Origin: Lachancea thermotolerans CBS 6340
Lineage: Eukaryota > Ascomycota > Saccharomycetes > Saccharomycetales > Saccharomycetaceae
Assembly: GCF_000142805.1 (NCBI RefSeq)
Contig: NC_013081.1
Coordinates: 620,001-684,000 of the forward strand
DNA: 64,000 nucleotides
Direction of reading: 5' to 3'
Shown: positions 1-9,066 of the stretch, one piece after another
Layout: the number at the start of each line of letters is the position of its first letter
Position numbering within the stretch: position 1 is the stretch's first letter
The notes under the pieces: generated by a model
Seen by the model: the letters and a program-made list of their open reading frames with translations, nothing else
Database searches by the model: none
What the model was told of the DNA's origin: nothing
Made by a program: the position numbers and the translations under genes

Positions 1-1784
1 GGGCCAACGACGTCATAAGTTTCCCATCGCACTGCAACATTGAGCCTAAAATGCGCGAGCTGATTTGCGGCCTCTTAACTTTTGATCCATCTCAAAGAAT
101 GGGGTTTAGCGAGTTTTTCGGCAACGAGATAGTAAATGAAGACTTGTCGCGATATGAAGAAGAGCACATCCCAGATTTAGAGAACAAATCAAAAGATGTG
201 GCAGAGAGCAACATGTTTATCTCAGAGTACCTAACAAAGCCGACTAAGACAGTATTCATGGAACCATTAAACGAGGTGAGTAATTCCAGAATTGAAGAGT
301 CCAAACACAAGCCTCATGAGGCGCCTGATACCCGCCTAAAATCATACGCAAGCAATGAAGTCGAGAAGGGCGCGAAATCAGATGTCAACAGCCTAGCAGT
401 CTCGCATGCGCACCCAAGGCAGGATGCTTCAATTGAAAGAGAATATGTTATGGTGGAAAAGAAGAGCGTAGAAGTTAATGCTCTCGCAGACGAGTTTGCC
501 AATTTGGGAGCTCGCGGAGGCCCCAGCGCGGACAGGACTCAGCCAAGTGCTAAGCTTCAACAGCAAACAGCTGTTCCGCAATCAGCTGCAATTCGAAAAA
601 CTTCATCTGGCGGTGGAACGACAGCGAGGAGACCTTCCCTAGTTGAAAGAAGGCTGTCGATTTCGTCACTAAGTCCCTCAAATGCCCTCACAAAGGCGCT
701 AGGCATCGCATCCACTCGGCTTTTTGGTAGCCAACAAAATACAAGCTTATCTGTGTCTCCAAATTACAATAACCAACCACTTTTGAGCCGACAGGTGTTC
801 CACGAGCTTACAGAAAATGTTGTACTTTCCGCCGATCACCATACAAATTCTATAAAGGATAATGATGGCTTTGATGTGGACATTATAGCATTCCTAGAGT
901 CCCTCGCAGCCAAGGCGTTCGTTATCTATTCTTTTGCTGAGGTGAAGTTCTCTCAAATCGTGCCTCTGCCCCCTTCATCTGTAGGCGATCCGTTTAGTAA
1001 GAGGTCTAGCAACGGGAGCTGCGCTATCGAAGAAGAAGATGAAGAGCCTGAAACTGAGGGCAATAATGAAAGGGTAAGAGGAGGCACTCTTGAATCAGAA
1101 AGCATTATGGCAAAAATGAGAAAAAGGAGCTCTAGCGATAACGTAGCCTTCGATGGCGTGATGAAGGATCTGCCTCCCTGGGAAGTTCAGCAGCTGTGCA
1201 CCGAAGCTCTAGTGTTATACATGAAAGCACTTTCAATCCTTGCAAAAGCTATGCAGACGACATCTAGCTGGTGGTACCGGTCTCAGGAAAAGAACTGCTC
1301 GCTGAAGCTCAATGTGCTGGTGCAATGGTCGCGGGACAAATTCAATGAGTGTTTGGAAAGGGCTGAATTCTTGAGACTCAAACTACCGCCTATGGATCTG
1401 CATTCTGCCGACGAGTCAACCATAAAGGCTTCTCAGATCAATGACTCAAAAGATGGGGTCTCGAAAAGAAGCTCTTACAGTGAACTCAGCGAGCCAGTGT
1501 TTCTGGAAAAGCTAATTTATGATAGGGCACTTGAAATATCGAAGACGGCCGCAAAGTACGAAATGCAAGGCGAATATTTGAATAATTGCGAGCTCGCATA
1601 TGCAACTTCTTTGTGGATGTTAGAGAGCATTTTGGATAAGGATACGGACAGCGACAACATTGGTGATTTTGGTTCTTGGGCTACGGAAGCCTTGGACGAA
1701 GCAGACAAACAAATGATCAAAAAATACATCGACAGCATTGCAAATAGGCTAAGGATTTTACGACGGAAAATGAACCATTCATGA
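1..1784 (+). CDS. ATG1: Atg1 autophagy-initiating Ser/Thr kinase, 3' part (5' end outside window)
   Basis: The frame is open from the first bases, so the gene enters from the left. The start is the end of a kinase C-lobe (ICGLLTFDPSQRMGF, from about position 66), as in the Atg1 kinase domain. A long Ser-rich linker follows, holding REYVMVEKKSVEVNALADE. Its YVMV (bases 444-455) matches the Atg8-interacting motif known in Atg1. The last 230 or so residues are helical and fit the C-terminal EAT/MIT region that binds Atg13. Atg1 phosphorylates autophagy factors at the pre-autophagosomal site. The gene is convergent with the Snf1-activating kinase gene, the same neighbour as S. cerevisiae YGL180W/YGL179C. 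Confidence 0.95.
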   Translation, partial: ANDVISFPSHCNIEPKMRELICGLLTFDPSQRMGFSEFFGNEIVNEDLSRYEEEHIPDLENKSKDVAESNMFISEYLTKPTKTVFMEPLNEVSNSRIEESKHKPHEAPDTRLKSYASNEVEKGAKSDVNSLAVSHAHPRQDASIEREYVMVEKKSVEVNALADEFANLGARGGPSADRTQPSAKLQQQTAVPQSAAIRKTSSGGGTTARRPSLVERRLSISSLSPSNALTKALGIASTRLFGSQQNTSLSVSPNYNNQPLLSRQVFHELTENVVLSADHHTNSIKDNDGFDVDIIAFLESLAAKAFVIYSFAEVKFSQIVPLPPSSVGDPFSKRSSNGSCAIEEEDEEPETEGNNERVRGGTLESESIMAKMRKRSSSDNVAFDGVMKDLPPWEVQQLCTEALVLYMKALSILAKAMQTTSSWWYRSQEKNCSLKLNVLVQWSRDKFNECLERAEFLRLKLPPMDLHSADESTIKASQINDSKDGVSKRSSYSELSEPVFLEKLIYDRALEISKTAAKYEMQGEYLNNCELAYATSLWMLESILDKDTDSDNIGDFGSWATEALDEADKQMIKKYIDSIANRLRILRRKMNHS

Positions 1785-2146
1785 CTACAAGAATCGTGCG
1801 GAAAATACGTCTCTGGGTTTTATTAATATTATTTTTTTTGTTTTTAGCTACTCGTTTCTCAATGGCCTGTTAGTAAGCAGGCATAGGTATTGTCTTCGGC
1901 CTCTATAGCTAGCACTATCTTTCAGGAGTTTATATGGTTTGCCACCTGTGACGGTGACTTTATTCATACTTATTACATACACATTTAAACAACACAAGCG
2001 AGTCAGCCTTGTAAGTCTGAGAATAATCCTCATAAATGCGATTAAGATAACTATACATTTTCTGTTTAAAGGAGAGGAGCTCAGGTGATAGGGTAGTGCA
2101 GATCAATTGAAACAGGCCTAGAATAATGCAGAGTGCGAAAACATCC
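1785..2146. other. Convergent intergenic region ATG1/SAK1
   Basis: This stretch lies between two stop codons facing each other. It is AT-rich just after ATG1 (a T-rich run near 1818-1846), as expected for 3' untranslated and polyadenylation signals. A GTTAGTA at 1869-1875 reads as a TACTAAC branch motif on the minus strand, but no matching splice donor was found. I see no gene. Confidence 0.6.
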
Positions 2147-5100
2147 TCACGAGGACTTTCCGGCCTGCCTGCCCTCCTCCAATAGCCCAACACTGATGGA
2201 CTTTGATCTGTATCTTCCTTCCAAGCCTCGGTTTTGCGTCGGCTTCCTGCCAGGCCGCGTTTTCGAATCGTACTTTGTCTCGCGCTTTCCTTCATAATGG
2301 TTCACATAAGAATTTGTATTGGTCTCGCGCCTTGAATTGTCACGAGAAGGTGTCATTGAAGGCCTCCTGCTAGATCCAGATGACGTTAAAACGCTTTGTA
2401 AAAGGTCCTTAGACGTGACACGCGAATTATCAGTCTGTGAGTGCGTATTGAGAACTGGCTTCACGGTACTTTGCTGGGTAGTTGCAACGGGATTTTTGCT
2501 AGGCAAGACCAAGGGTCCCGGATTAGATTTAGAAGCAGAACTGCGCCAATTCGTTGAGGCACCCCCAGTAAAGTCACGAAAGCTATGCGCGTTGTTAGAA
2601 GGCTCGCTGACTTCAGATGCTCTCAACTCGGGGATCATATTGAGCACGTCAACTGGAACGTCAACGCTCGCATCCGTGTTTCCATCCAAAATGAACCCTT
2701 CCGCGTCCGGTGCTATCTCGGCAGTATCCTGGTTGAAATTCATGACAGTCCCAAGGATTGCTCCGTTGTTTTCGGCTGTTAGCGTCGAAGCGCTTCCAGA
2801 GGGGTACCGTTTTGGCTCTGGAATAGGCTCAAATATCTCAGTCTTGAACTTTGGAGGTGCGAAGGAGTGAGGAAAATTGGTGGCCTTGAAGCGGTTTGCC
2901 CTCTGGGAGCTAGAAGCGCTCGAAACTGAGCCCTGTCTGCGGTTATGTCCGCTCATGCCCACGTTTAGCATCAGCTCGTCATCCGCATCTGCATCTTTAG
3001 GTCCTCCAGGTTCGTTTCTTGTAGGTCTTTCAGTGAATGAGGGCACAGCGACAACGGGGGCAAGATCTCTTAGAGAAACTGTGCTTCCATGCTCCGAATC
3101 AATACCAAACTCGAATGGTAGTGATTCTGTCTCCGATTGAAATTCATCAGAATAGGAGTCCCCAGAGTTGCGATAAGAGCTTGAAGTACCGCTCGTTGTT
3201 GAATACCCGTCTTCCTCGTCGCTGCCGTCGTAATTGGAAAAAAAATTGCCTCTCCTGGGCCCGACATGGGCACTTGGCTTGTTTCCAAACCTTTCCCTTG
3301 AGGACTCATTATCTCCGCCATGTAAAAAGCCATTGTGATATCCACCATCTAGAGCTTTCGAAGCAGGTGGCTGAGATGTTGAAGGGTGCAGACTGCGTGG
3401 AACAATCTTAGACCGAACCGCTGCCCGCGAGGAACCATCACCCCCACTTCCTTGTCTTGGTCCGATTCCGATAGCGGCAGGAGCCCGCGCCTGTGGGCGG
3501 ATTTGTCTATCATTGGAAGCCGAGGGGATAGTTGCGCTGCGGTAGCTAAGCTGTGAAGAGGCTATGGGTCTCGGGTTCAAGTGTGGGTTACGCGCACTGG
3601 CGTTGGGGTTGTTATGGTAAGATGCAAGCCTTGCTGAAGCACCCTTCGCGCCTGCATATACTGGAGGTGGCCGAGCGAAAATTGTCGGCGAAGATCTCTC
3701 ATATAGGGGAGAGGAAGAGTTGGAGTACGTTTCACCCGCAGTCTGATGACCTGCGTACGTGTCGATGTAAAAACTATCCAGCGAAGCAAAAGAGGAATTT
3801 ACAGGCAAGGAAACAATGGCGCTTGAATCTCTCTTGCTGTCAAACCTCTGTAGTTCTTGTTGGAAAATCTCTCGTGCGCTCAATCCGTCCTCACCGTTAT
3901 CTGGATCCATCAGAGCGCCCTCACTCAGAATGAGGTTTCCATTGCTTGCCTGGGCGCTTGTGTTCGTTTTTATATGCGAATTAGCGAAGCGAATTGGATC
4001 GCCAATGCTGTCATTAAATTGGTCGTGAAAGTCGTTACTATTGTTACCATTCTTGTCGAAGTTGGTTAGCGTTCTTGAAGAGTCATTATCGCTTTTCTGG
4101 CTGATATTCATGGACTCTAATGCCGACCGCTTGAGCTTGTTTCCGATACCGCAAACAGCGTTATTGAGCTCATGCGCGGAAATAGAAATCTGCTGGTATT
4201 CCTCACCCTGAGGCCGCTGAAACTTCAGCTTCTCCATAAGTTTATCTACGGAGAGCTCGCTGGCGGAATCAGAGGTGCTTTCGAAGTCCCAACAGACAAA
4301 CGGGTGCCTTTTGATTCCGGGGATGTCTATCCTCTCAAAGGGGTTTTTAGTGAGTAATTTTTCGAGCAAATCTTTGGCCGCGTTGTACTCCTCCACACAA
4401 GAAATTTGTGACACACCGTTGCTCGCCATATCTGCGTAGGGCTTCAAAGCTAGATTCTCATTAATGATTTTGTCAAACAGTTCCAACTCAAACTCGGAGA
4501 AGAATGGCAGCATGCCAAATAACAGGCAGTGTAACGTCACACCTATAGCCCAGATGTCTATTTTATGGGATATCATCAAACCCTTGCGCTCTGCGGGCTG
4601 GCCGGAGCTAAATTTCTCGGACGCCTCATGGCCCAGGCAGATTTCCGGGGCGAAAAAAGCCGGGGTGCCGGCTGTTTTGGCAAGTTCCAGCTCATCAAGC
4701 GAGCCGTAGCCACCCTCAGTATTGCTTGCAGCAAAAGAGACACCAAAGTCGGATATTTTCACGGTCCCAGAGCCTGATATGAGCAAATTTGCGGGTTTGA
4801 TGTCGCGGTGGATGATGCCCTGGTAATGCAGGTACTCGAGCCCCAGAACCACGCCTCTGAAGATCTCGCGGGCCCGCTGGAACGTGAGGAGCGGCGGACC
4901 TCTCGCTTCGGTTTCGAGTTGGTCGCCAGGACACCACTTGACTTCGCCGTTGGAGCAGTACTCCAGTACCAGGTATATTTTCCTGGACGTGGAGTCGTCT
5001 AGCACCTCTATCAGCTTGACGACGTGCTCGTGGTGGCACTTTTTCATGATGGCGATCTCGCGCTTGATCTTGTCGCTGCCGCTGGCCCTTTTCTTAAAGC

Positions 5101-5575
5101 TGAAGCGGTTACTCTTGCCTCCGTTGCGGTCAACGATTTTGATGGCCACGAGCTGCTTAGTCACCAGGTCGCGCGCCAGTTTGACCTTGCCGTGTTGCCC
5201 GTGGCCCAGCTCGCCTATGATCTCGTACGTGTTTAGTACCTTGCGCTTCGAGATAGGGTCGTATTCCAGCGAAATCTTCGTGGTCTCCTTGACCTTGCGC
5301 GGCGGCACAGCCGCTGCCGCAGCCGTGGCTGCCGCCACCGCAGGCGATGCCGCGATGTGTTCCTGGTGCATTGGGTGGTTCAGCTGTCGCTGTTGCTGCC
5401 GCTCCAGCAGCAGATTCAGTGAGTCCGCCGACGACGTCGCGGATGACTCGTCCGTGGCCTCCGCGTGCAGCTTCGACAGCTGCACGCCTGCGCCATGGCC
5501 CAGCAGCGCGTTAAGTTTCGATTGTAAATTCGGCGGGATGTCCACCTCCTCGTTCCCATGGGAATGTGTGCCCAT
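2147..5575 (-). CDS. SAK1: Snf1-activating kinase, single SAK1/TOS3 ortholog
   Basis: 1142 residues. The N-terminus is low complexity with an alanine run near residues 80-90. The kinase domain spans about 115-430: glycine loop GELGHGQHG (121-129), lysine in VAIKIVDR (K146), HRDIKPAN (D258), DFG (D276), GTPAFFAPE. The long Ser/Asn-rich tail is typical of Sak1, Tos3 and Elm1-class kinases. These activate the yeast AMPK Snf1 by phosphorylating its activation loop, chiefly in low glucose. Position beside ATG1 and VFA1 fits both S. cerevisiae copies (TOS3 next to ATG1; SAK1 next to VFA1), so this is the unduplicated ancestor. The length is closer to Sak1. The first 250 codons are strikingly GC-rich compared with the rest. 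Confidence 0.93.
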   Translation of the reverse strand: MGTHSHGNEEVDIPPNLQSKLNALLGHGAGVQLSKLHAEATDESSATSSADSLNLLLERQQQRQLNHPMHQEHIAASPAVAAATAAAAAVPPRKVKETTKISLEYDPISKRKVLNTYEIIGELGHGQHGKVKLARDLVTKQLVAIKIVDRNGGKSNRFSFKKRASGSDKIKREIAIMKKCHHEHVVKLIEVLDDSTSRKIYLVLEYCSNGEVKWCPGDQLETEARGPPLLTFQRAREIFRGVVLGLEYLHYQGIIHRDIKPANLLISGSGTVKISDFGVSFAASNTEGGYGSLDELELAKTAGTPAFFAPEICLGHEASEKFSSGQPAERKGLMISHKIDIWAIGVTLHCLLFGMLPFFSEFELELFDKIINENLALKPYADMASNGVSQISCVEEYNAAKDLLEKLLTKNPFERIDIPGIKRHPFVCWDFESTSDSASELSVDKLMEKLKFQRPQGEEYQQISISAHELNNAVCGIGNKLKRSALESMNISQKSDNDSSRTLTNFDKNGNNSNDFHDQFNDSIGDPIRFANSHIKTNTSAQASNGNLILSEGALMDPDNGEDGLSAREIFQQELQRFDSKRDSSAIVSLPVNSSFASLDSFYIDTYAGHQTAGETYSNSSSPLYERSSPTIFARPPPVYAGAKGASARLASYHNNPNASARNPHLNPRPIASSQLSYRSATIPSASNDRQIRPQARAPAAIGIGPRQGSGGDGSSRAAVRSKIVPRSLHPSTSQPPASKALDGGYHNGFLHGGDNESSRERFGNKPSAHVGPRRGNFFSNYDGSDEEDGYSTTSGTSSSYRNSGDSYSDEFQSETESLPFEFGIDSEHGSTVSLRDLAPVVAVPSFTERPTRNEPGGPKDADADDELMLNVGMSGHNRRQGSVSSASSSQRANRFKATNFPHSFAPPKFKTEIFEPIPEPKRYPSGSASTLTAENNGAILGTVMNFNQDTAEIAPDAEGFILDGNTDASVDVPVDVLNMIPELRASEVSEPSNNAHSFRDFTGGASTNWRSSASKSNPGPLVLPSKNPVATTQQSTVKPVLNTHSQTDNSRVTSKDLLQSVLTSSGSSRRPSMTPSRDNSRRETNTNSYVNHYEGKRETKYDSKTRPGRKPTQNRGLEGRYRSKSISVGLLEEGRQAGKSS

Positions 5576-6003
5576 GGCTAAATCAAGTTTCCTAATGTGC
5601 TCGCAAAACGGGAAAGCTCTTTGACGAACGCACGAAAAACCTCCCGGGGAAAAGAGCGAGGCAACACTGCAGTCCTAAAATTTCCAGACCAGGTTCCAAA
5701 GTGTCTCAGGTGCCTCCACGCTTTCCTTAGTGCCGGTCAATTGTGTCTTCACGGTTCTCGAAATCTCTTCTCCAGCTTGTCGACAACTCATTTTCTATAA
5801 TTTGAGTGTCACGATGGGAGGGGCGGGGCCGGGGTACGTACATAGTTACAGAAACCGCTGCGAAACGCGACTCCTGGCAAGGATACCATGATGCCGCGCG
5901 ACAGGGTCTTTCAAACACCTAATGGGCACCACCAACGTACTCGTAGAGCTTTTAAGATTACATTGGTTGTTGCGCGAGCGTTTCAGCCCGAGTTTTGCGC
6001 TGT
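5576..6003. other. SAK1 promoter / VFA1 3' flank
   Basis: 428 bases upstream of SAK1 and downstream of VFA1, both on the minus strand. Composition is mixed, with a GC-rich patch near 5816-5840 (GGGAGGGGCGGGGCCGGGG). No reading frame with an ATG start looks like a gene, and no RNA gene was recognised. Confidence 0.5.
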
Positions 6004-6624
6004 TCAGGGTCGCGGGACGCTTGGAAAGGCGAACTTGGCCTGGAGCTCATCAGGGTCGGTGTTGGTATAGGCTTCCTGCTCGCGCTGGCGGCGCTGCTTA
6101 AGCGCTTCTGCGCGCTTCTGCGCTTCGAGCCTGCTCTCGAACATGATTTGGCTGAGACTGTATGTGCGCAGGTTTTTGCGGTAGCGGGCGACGCGGTCGA
6201 GCGCCTGCTGGTATGCGCAGGCCGCGTCGTCGCCGGCAGGCGATGGTTCTTTGTCAGACCCCTTTCCAGGCTCCTCGTCTGGATCTTTGCTGGGCTCCTT
6301 GCCGGGCTCTTTGTCCTTGTCGTTCTCGCTCTTGGGCTTGCGCGAGATGAGCTTGTTGACCCAGGTGTCCCAGGAGCCCGAGCCGTGCACGCGCTGCGCG
6401 TCGAGAGTGCGTTTGAGCTCGGCAAGCTGACCCAGCGCGTCCTGGTAGCCAGCTGGGTACACGGGCTTCGCGAACTGCGGGTTGTCCTGGAGGTGCAGCT
6501 CGCAGCAGTGGAACCAGTCCTGGATCGAGGCGTTGTACAGGACACAGGCGGTAGGTTTGAGACAAACGAGGCACGAGCGCGCGTCGCGGGGTGCGACCTT
6601 ACGCTTGGTATACTGGTTTTGCAT
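6004..6624 (-). CDS. VFA1: Vfa1, Vps4-associated regulator
   Basis: 206 residues from the ATG at 6624. The frame is open further upstream, but this start aligns with the S. cerevisiae start (MQNQYTKRKVA versus MINEYVARKVA). The N-terminus has a zinc-binding-like pattern (CLVC...CCELHLQDNPQF). An acidic and lysine-rich linker (EPGKEPSKDPDEEPG) separates it from a helical, charged C-terminus ending YTNTDPDELQAKFAFPSVPRP. Vfa1 binds the ESCRT-disassembly ATPase Vps4 through its C-terminal MIT-interacting segment and stimulates it at endosomes. It lies between SAK1 and LCP5, as at S. cerevisiae YER127-129W. It is very GC-rich. Confidence 0.93.
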   Translation of the reverse strand: MQNQYTKRKVAPRDARSCLVCLKPTACVLYNASIQDWFHCCELHLQDNPQFAKPVYPAGYQDALGQLAELKRTLDAQRVHGSGSWDTWVNKLISRKPKSENDKDKEPGKEPSKDPDEEPGKGSDKEPSPAGDDAACAYQQALDRVARYRKNLRTYSLSQIMFESRLEAQKRAEALKQRRQREQEAYTNTDPDELQAKFAFPSVPRP

Positions 6625-6763
6625 GGCTGCGAGCAGGCGGCGCTGGGGAGACCGAGTTTCGCGGTGCAGCAGCGACGACAAGAGCGAGAAGAGCGCGCTG
6701 CCCGCCGTGTGGCACGCGCAGGCCGTGTGGTGTTACCGATTGATATGCTACAGAAGTATGTAC

Positions 6764-7882
6764 CTAGAGCCTGTTCTTGGCCCTGTCCCAGGCGCTGCGG
6801 GGCCGCTTGGCCGCGCTGCGCGAGGTGCTGTCCTCGAGGCGGCGCTTGGAGTTGAAAATGCTGAAGTCCTCGCCGCCGAGCATGTTGGCGCGGGCGGCGC
6901 GCTCCTTCTGCTTGGCGCGGCGGCGCTCGGCCTTGTTGCCCTTGACGTTGACACGGGTGAAGTTGTCCTCCTCGTAGTCCTTGATGCGCTGTTCGCGCTG
7001 CGTGTCGCGGAGCGTCTTGACGCCGCCCTTGCCGTGGTCGACAATGTTGGCGCCGACGGAGGCCTCCCAGTCGGGCTGCTCGGAGACCTCGCGGACGTAC
7101 TCCTCCATGGCCTGCATGCGGTTCTTGCCGCTGCGGTCCCTGTGCTGCTGTGCGTCGAACTTGTCCTCGAAGTGGTGCTGGGGCGGCAGCGCGGCGCTGA
7201 TGCGGGGCGGCTTGTAGGCCTCCGCGGGGGCGTCGTCGGTGCCAGCGGCGGGAGCGGCACCGGCAGTGTGCTTGTCGCGCGCGGACCTTCCTATGAGGCC
7301 CGCAGCGTTGGGGCGGAACGCCTGTGCCTCTGTCTCGCTGTCGCTGTCGCTGTCGTCGCTGTTGCTGCCTTCGTCGGCGTCGTCGTCGGCGTTGGCCCTA
7401 CTGCGGCCGCCACGAGCAGCCTCGTCTCCAGACGCGCCGTCGCCGCTGTCGCGGCCCGCCGCGGCCTCGTCCTGCGCTGCCAGCGCCCGCTTCTCGGCGG
7501 CCTCGTACTCGCCCTCCATCCGCGTGTACGCGCGCACCAGCTTGTCCAGCTGGTACGCAAGCTTCTTCTCCAGCGGCCGTACGCCGCGCTCCAGCACCAC
7601 ACGGTGCTCCACGGACTGCGCGCGCCCGCTCTTCGCGCTCGCGTCCGTGCGTCCCAGCTTCTCCCCGACAACCACCATCAGGCTGTTCACGTACGCCAGC
7701 AGGCTCGCGTTCTTGAGTGTAAGCAGCGAAACCTTTTCTAGCTCGCGTCCGCCGCTCAGCTCGCGCGCCGCGCCCGTGGCGTGCGCCGCGGACGCCTCCT
7801 GTCTGCGCGCGCTGTCCAGCGACTCGCTGGTCGCCGCCAGCGACGCGTTGATCTCTCGTAGCACATCGCCTAGTTCGCTCAT
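6764..7882 (-). CDS. LCP5: Lcp5, U3 snoRNP-associated SSU processome factor
   Basis: 372 residues. The N-terminus MSELGDVLREINASLAAT and the helical block HRVVLERGVRPLEKKLAYQL match Lcp5, as do YKPPRISAALPPQHHFEDKFD and the C-terminal EDSTSR...RSAWDRAKNRL. This is the Sas10/Utp3/C1D family. The protein is essential for 18S pre-rRNA processing in the nucleolus. An acidic Ser/Asp run near the middle (DDDADEGSNSDDSDSDSETE, 20 residues) is usual for the family. It is transcribed divergently from NSA2 over a 270-base spacer rich in PAC/RRPE elements, which fits coordinated ribosome-biogenesis regulation. Codons are strongly GC-biased. Confidence 0.96.
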   Translation of the reverse strand: MSELGDVLREINASLAATSESLDSARRQEASAAHATGAARELSGGRELEKVSLLTLKNASLLAYVNSLMVVVGEKLGRTDASAKSGRAQSVEHRVVLERGVRPLEKKLAYQLDKLVRAYTRMEGEYEAAEKRALAAQDEAAAGRDSGDGASGDEAARGGRSRANADDDADEGSNSDDSDSDSETEAQAFRPNAAGLIGRSARDKHTAGAAPAAGTDDAPAEAYKPPRISAALPPQHHFEDKFDAQQHRDRSGKNRMQAMEEYVREVSEQPDWEASVGANIVDHGKGGVKTLRDTQREQRIKDYEEDNFTRVNVKGNKAERRRAKQKERAARANMLGGEDFSIFNSKRRLEDSTSRSAAKRPRSAWDRAKNRL

Positions 7883-7979
7883 CTTGGAAACTTGACTGTG
7901 GGGGGTGTGTGCGCGTTAGTTGTGGTTCTCAACAGACGCTCCAGTGTGCTTTGTGCTTGGGGCCCGGGGCGTGGGCCCA

Positions 7980-8096
7980 GCTCATCGCAGCTCATCGCGC
8001 GATGAGATCTAAAATTTTTCAGATCGCCGCGTACGAAGGGAATCGAGTGAAAATTTTAGCCTTCTCGCAGTAATAAAGAAGCGAGCGCGATGAGCT
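7980..8096. promoter_or_regulatory. PAC and RRPE cluster in the LCP5-NSA2 bidirectional promoter
   Basis: Four PAC-type elements (GCGATGAG or its complement) lie at 7980-7988, 7990-7998, 7999-8006 and 8087-8096. Two RRPE-type elements lie next to them: TGAAAAATTTT on the minus strand at 8011-8021 and TGAAAATTTT at 8048-8057. In budding yeasts PAC recruits Dot6/Tod6 and RRPE recruits Stb3, to control ribosome-biogenesis genes. Both divergent genes belong to that regulon. The motifs are seen directly; the factor assignment is from known families. Confidence 0.88.
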
Positions 8097-8152
8097 CTTC
8101 CCAGCACACTACCATCACCAGCGAGAGAAACACTTGAACAGCGAGACCACAC

Positions 8153-8938
8153 ATGCCGCAGAACGAGTATATCGAGCAGCACATCAAGCAGCACGGGCGT
8201 CGGCTGGACCACGACGAGCGCAAGCGTAAGAGAGAGGCGCGTGAGTCGCACAAGGTGGCCGAGCGGGCGCAGAAGCTGACCGGATGGAAGGGTAAGCAAT
8301 TCGCCAAGAAGCGGTACGCGGAGAAGGTGGCGATGCGCAAGAAGATCAAGGCGCACGAGGAGTCCAAGGCCAAGGGCAGCGGCAAGCCGCTGGAGGAGAG
8401 CGGGGAGGCGCTGCCAACGTACCTGCTGGAGCGTGAGCAGGCCAACAGCGCGAAGGCAATCTCGTCGTCCATCAAGCAGAAGCGGCTGGAGAAGGCAGAC
8501 AAGTTCTCGGTGCCGCTGCCCAAGGTGCGCGGGATCAGCGAGGAGGAGATGTTCAAGGTGGTGAAGACTGGTAAGTCGCGCAGCAAGAGCTGGAAGCGTA
8601 TGATCACGAAGCATACGTTCGTCGGCGACGGGTTCACGCGTAGGCCCGTGAAGACGGAGCGGATCATCCGGCCCAGCGCGCTGAGGCAGAAGAAGGCCAA
8701 CGTGACGCACCCGGAGCTGGGCGTGACCGTGTTCCTGCCGATCCTGGCGGTGAAGAAGAACCCGCAGTCGCCCATGTACACGCAGCTGGGGGTGCTGACG
8801 AAGGGTACCATCATCGAGGTGAACGTGTCGGAGCTGGGGATGGTGACGTCGGGAGGCAAGGTCGTGTGGGGCAAGTACGCGCAGATCACGAACGAGCCGG
8901 ACCGCGACGGGTGCGTGAACGCGGTGCTGCTGGTGTGA
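8153..8938 (+). CDS. NSA2: Nsa2, 60S pre-ribosome assembly factor
   Basis: 261 residues, the same length as the S. cerevisiae protein. The start [31 protein letters not shown] is a highly conserved basic helix (quoted in part: [17 protein letters not shown]). The C-terminal half carries the eS8-like beta fold ([39 protein letters not shown]). Nsa2 acts in the nucleus in late pre-60S maturation of 27SB rRNA. It shares a PAC/RRPE promoter with LCP5. Its 3' flank contains a three-site Puf-type array, so it is probably also controlled at the mRNA level. Confidence 0.97.
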   Translation: MPQNEYIEQHIKQHGRRLDHDERKRKREARESHKVAERAQKLTGWKGKQFAKKRYAEKVAMRKKIKAHEESKAKGSGKPLEESGEALPTYLLEREQANSAKAISSSIKQKRLEKADKFSVPLPKVRGISEEEMFKVVKTGKSRSKSWKRMITKHTFVGDGFTRRPVKTERIIRPSALRQKKANVTHPELGVTVFLPILAVKKNPQSPMYTQLGVLTKGTIIEVNVSELGMVTSGGKVVWGKYAQITNEPDRDGCVNAVLLV

Positions 8939-8941
8939 GCG

Positions 8942-9031
8942 GGCGGAGAACGCCTGCGAGTGTACAGTAGCGCTCGACGAGCGCTCGCGAGTGTATAGTA
9001 GCGCCCTGCGAGGGCAGGGCGATGTATAGTA
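8942..9031 (+). promoter_or_regulatory. 31-nt-periodic hairpin plus Puf-site array in the NSA2 3' region
   Basis: Directly behind the NSA2 stop lie TGTACAGTA (8961-8969), TGTATAGTA (8992-9000) and TGTATAGTA (9023-9031), spaced exactly 31 bases start to start. Each is preceded by a potential hairpin: GGCG/CGCC arms at 8942-8954; an odd palindrome with 8-base arms AGCGCTCG around one base at 8969-8985; GCCCT/AGGGC at 9003-9015. All three 9-mers fit UGUA-H-M-N-UA, the consensus published for yeast Puf4, whose targets are enriched for nucleolar rRNA-processing mRNAs. Binding is inferred. Confidence 0.7.
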
Positions 9032-9066
9032 AGAAGGCGCGGCGCGCGTGAGCAGACAGAGGCGGG

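Noticed and set aside
1869-1875. TACTAAC on the minus strand after SAK1
   Set aside because: It lies in a 3' flank with no matching donor and would not extend SAK1.
6744-6752. TGTAGCATA (minus strand) as a Puf site behind LCP5
   Set aside because: It has the UGUA core and UA end, but the fifth base is G, which the Puf4 consensus excludes; single weak site only.
6482-7741. Long plus-strand open frame opposite VFA1 and LCP5
   Set aside because: It lies antisense to two clear orthologs in GC-rich DNA, where stop codons are rare on every frame. Its Ala/Leu/Val-rich product resembles no family.
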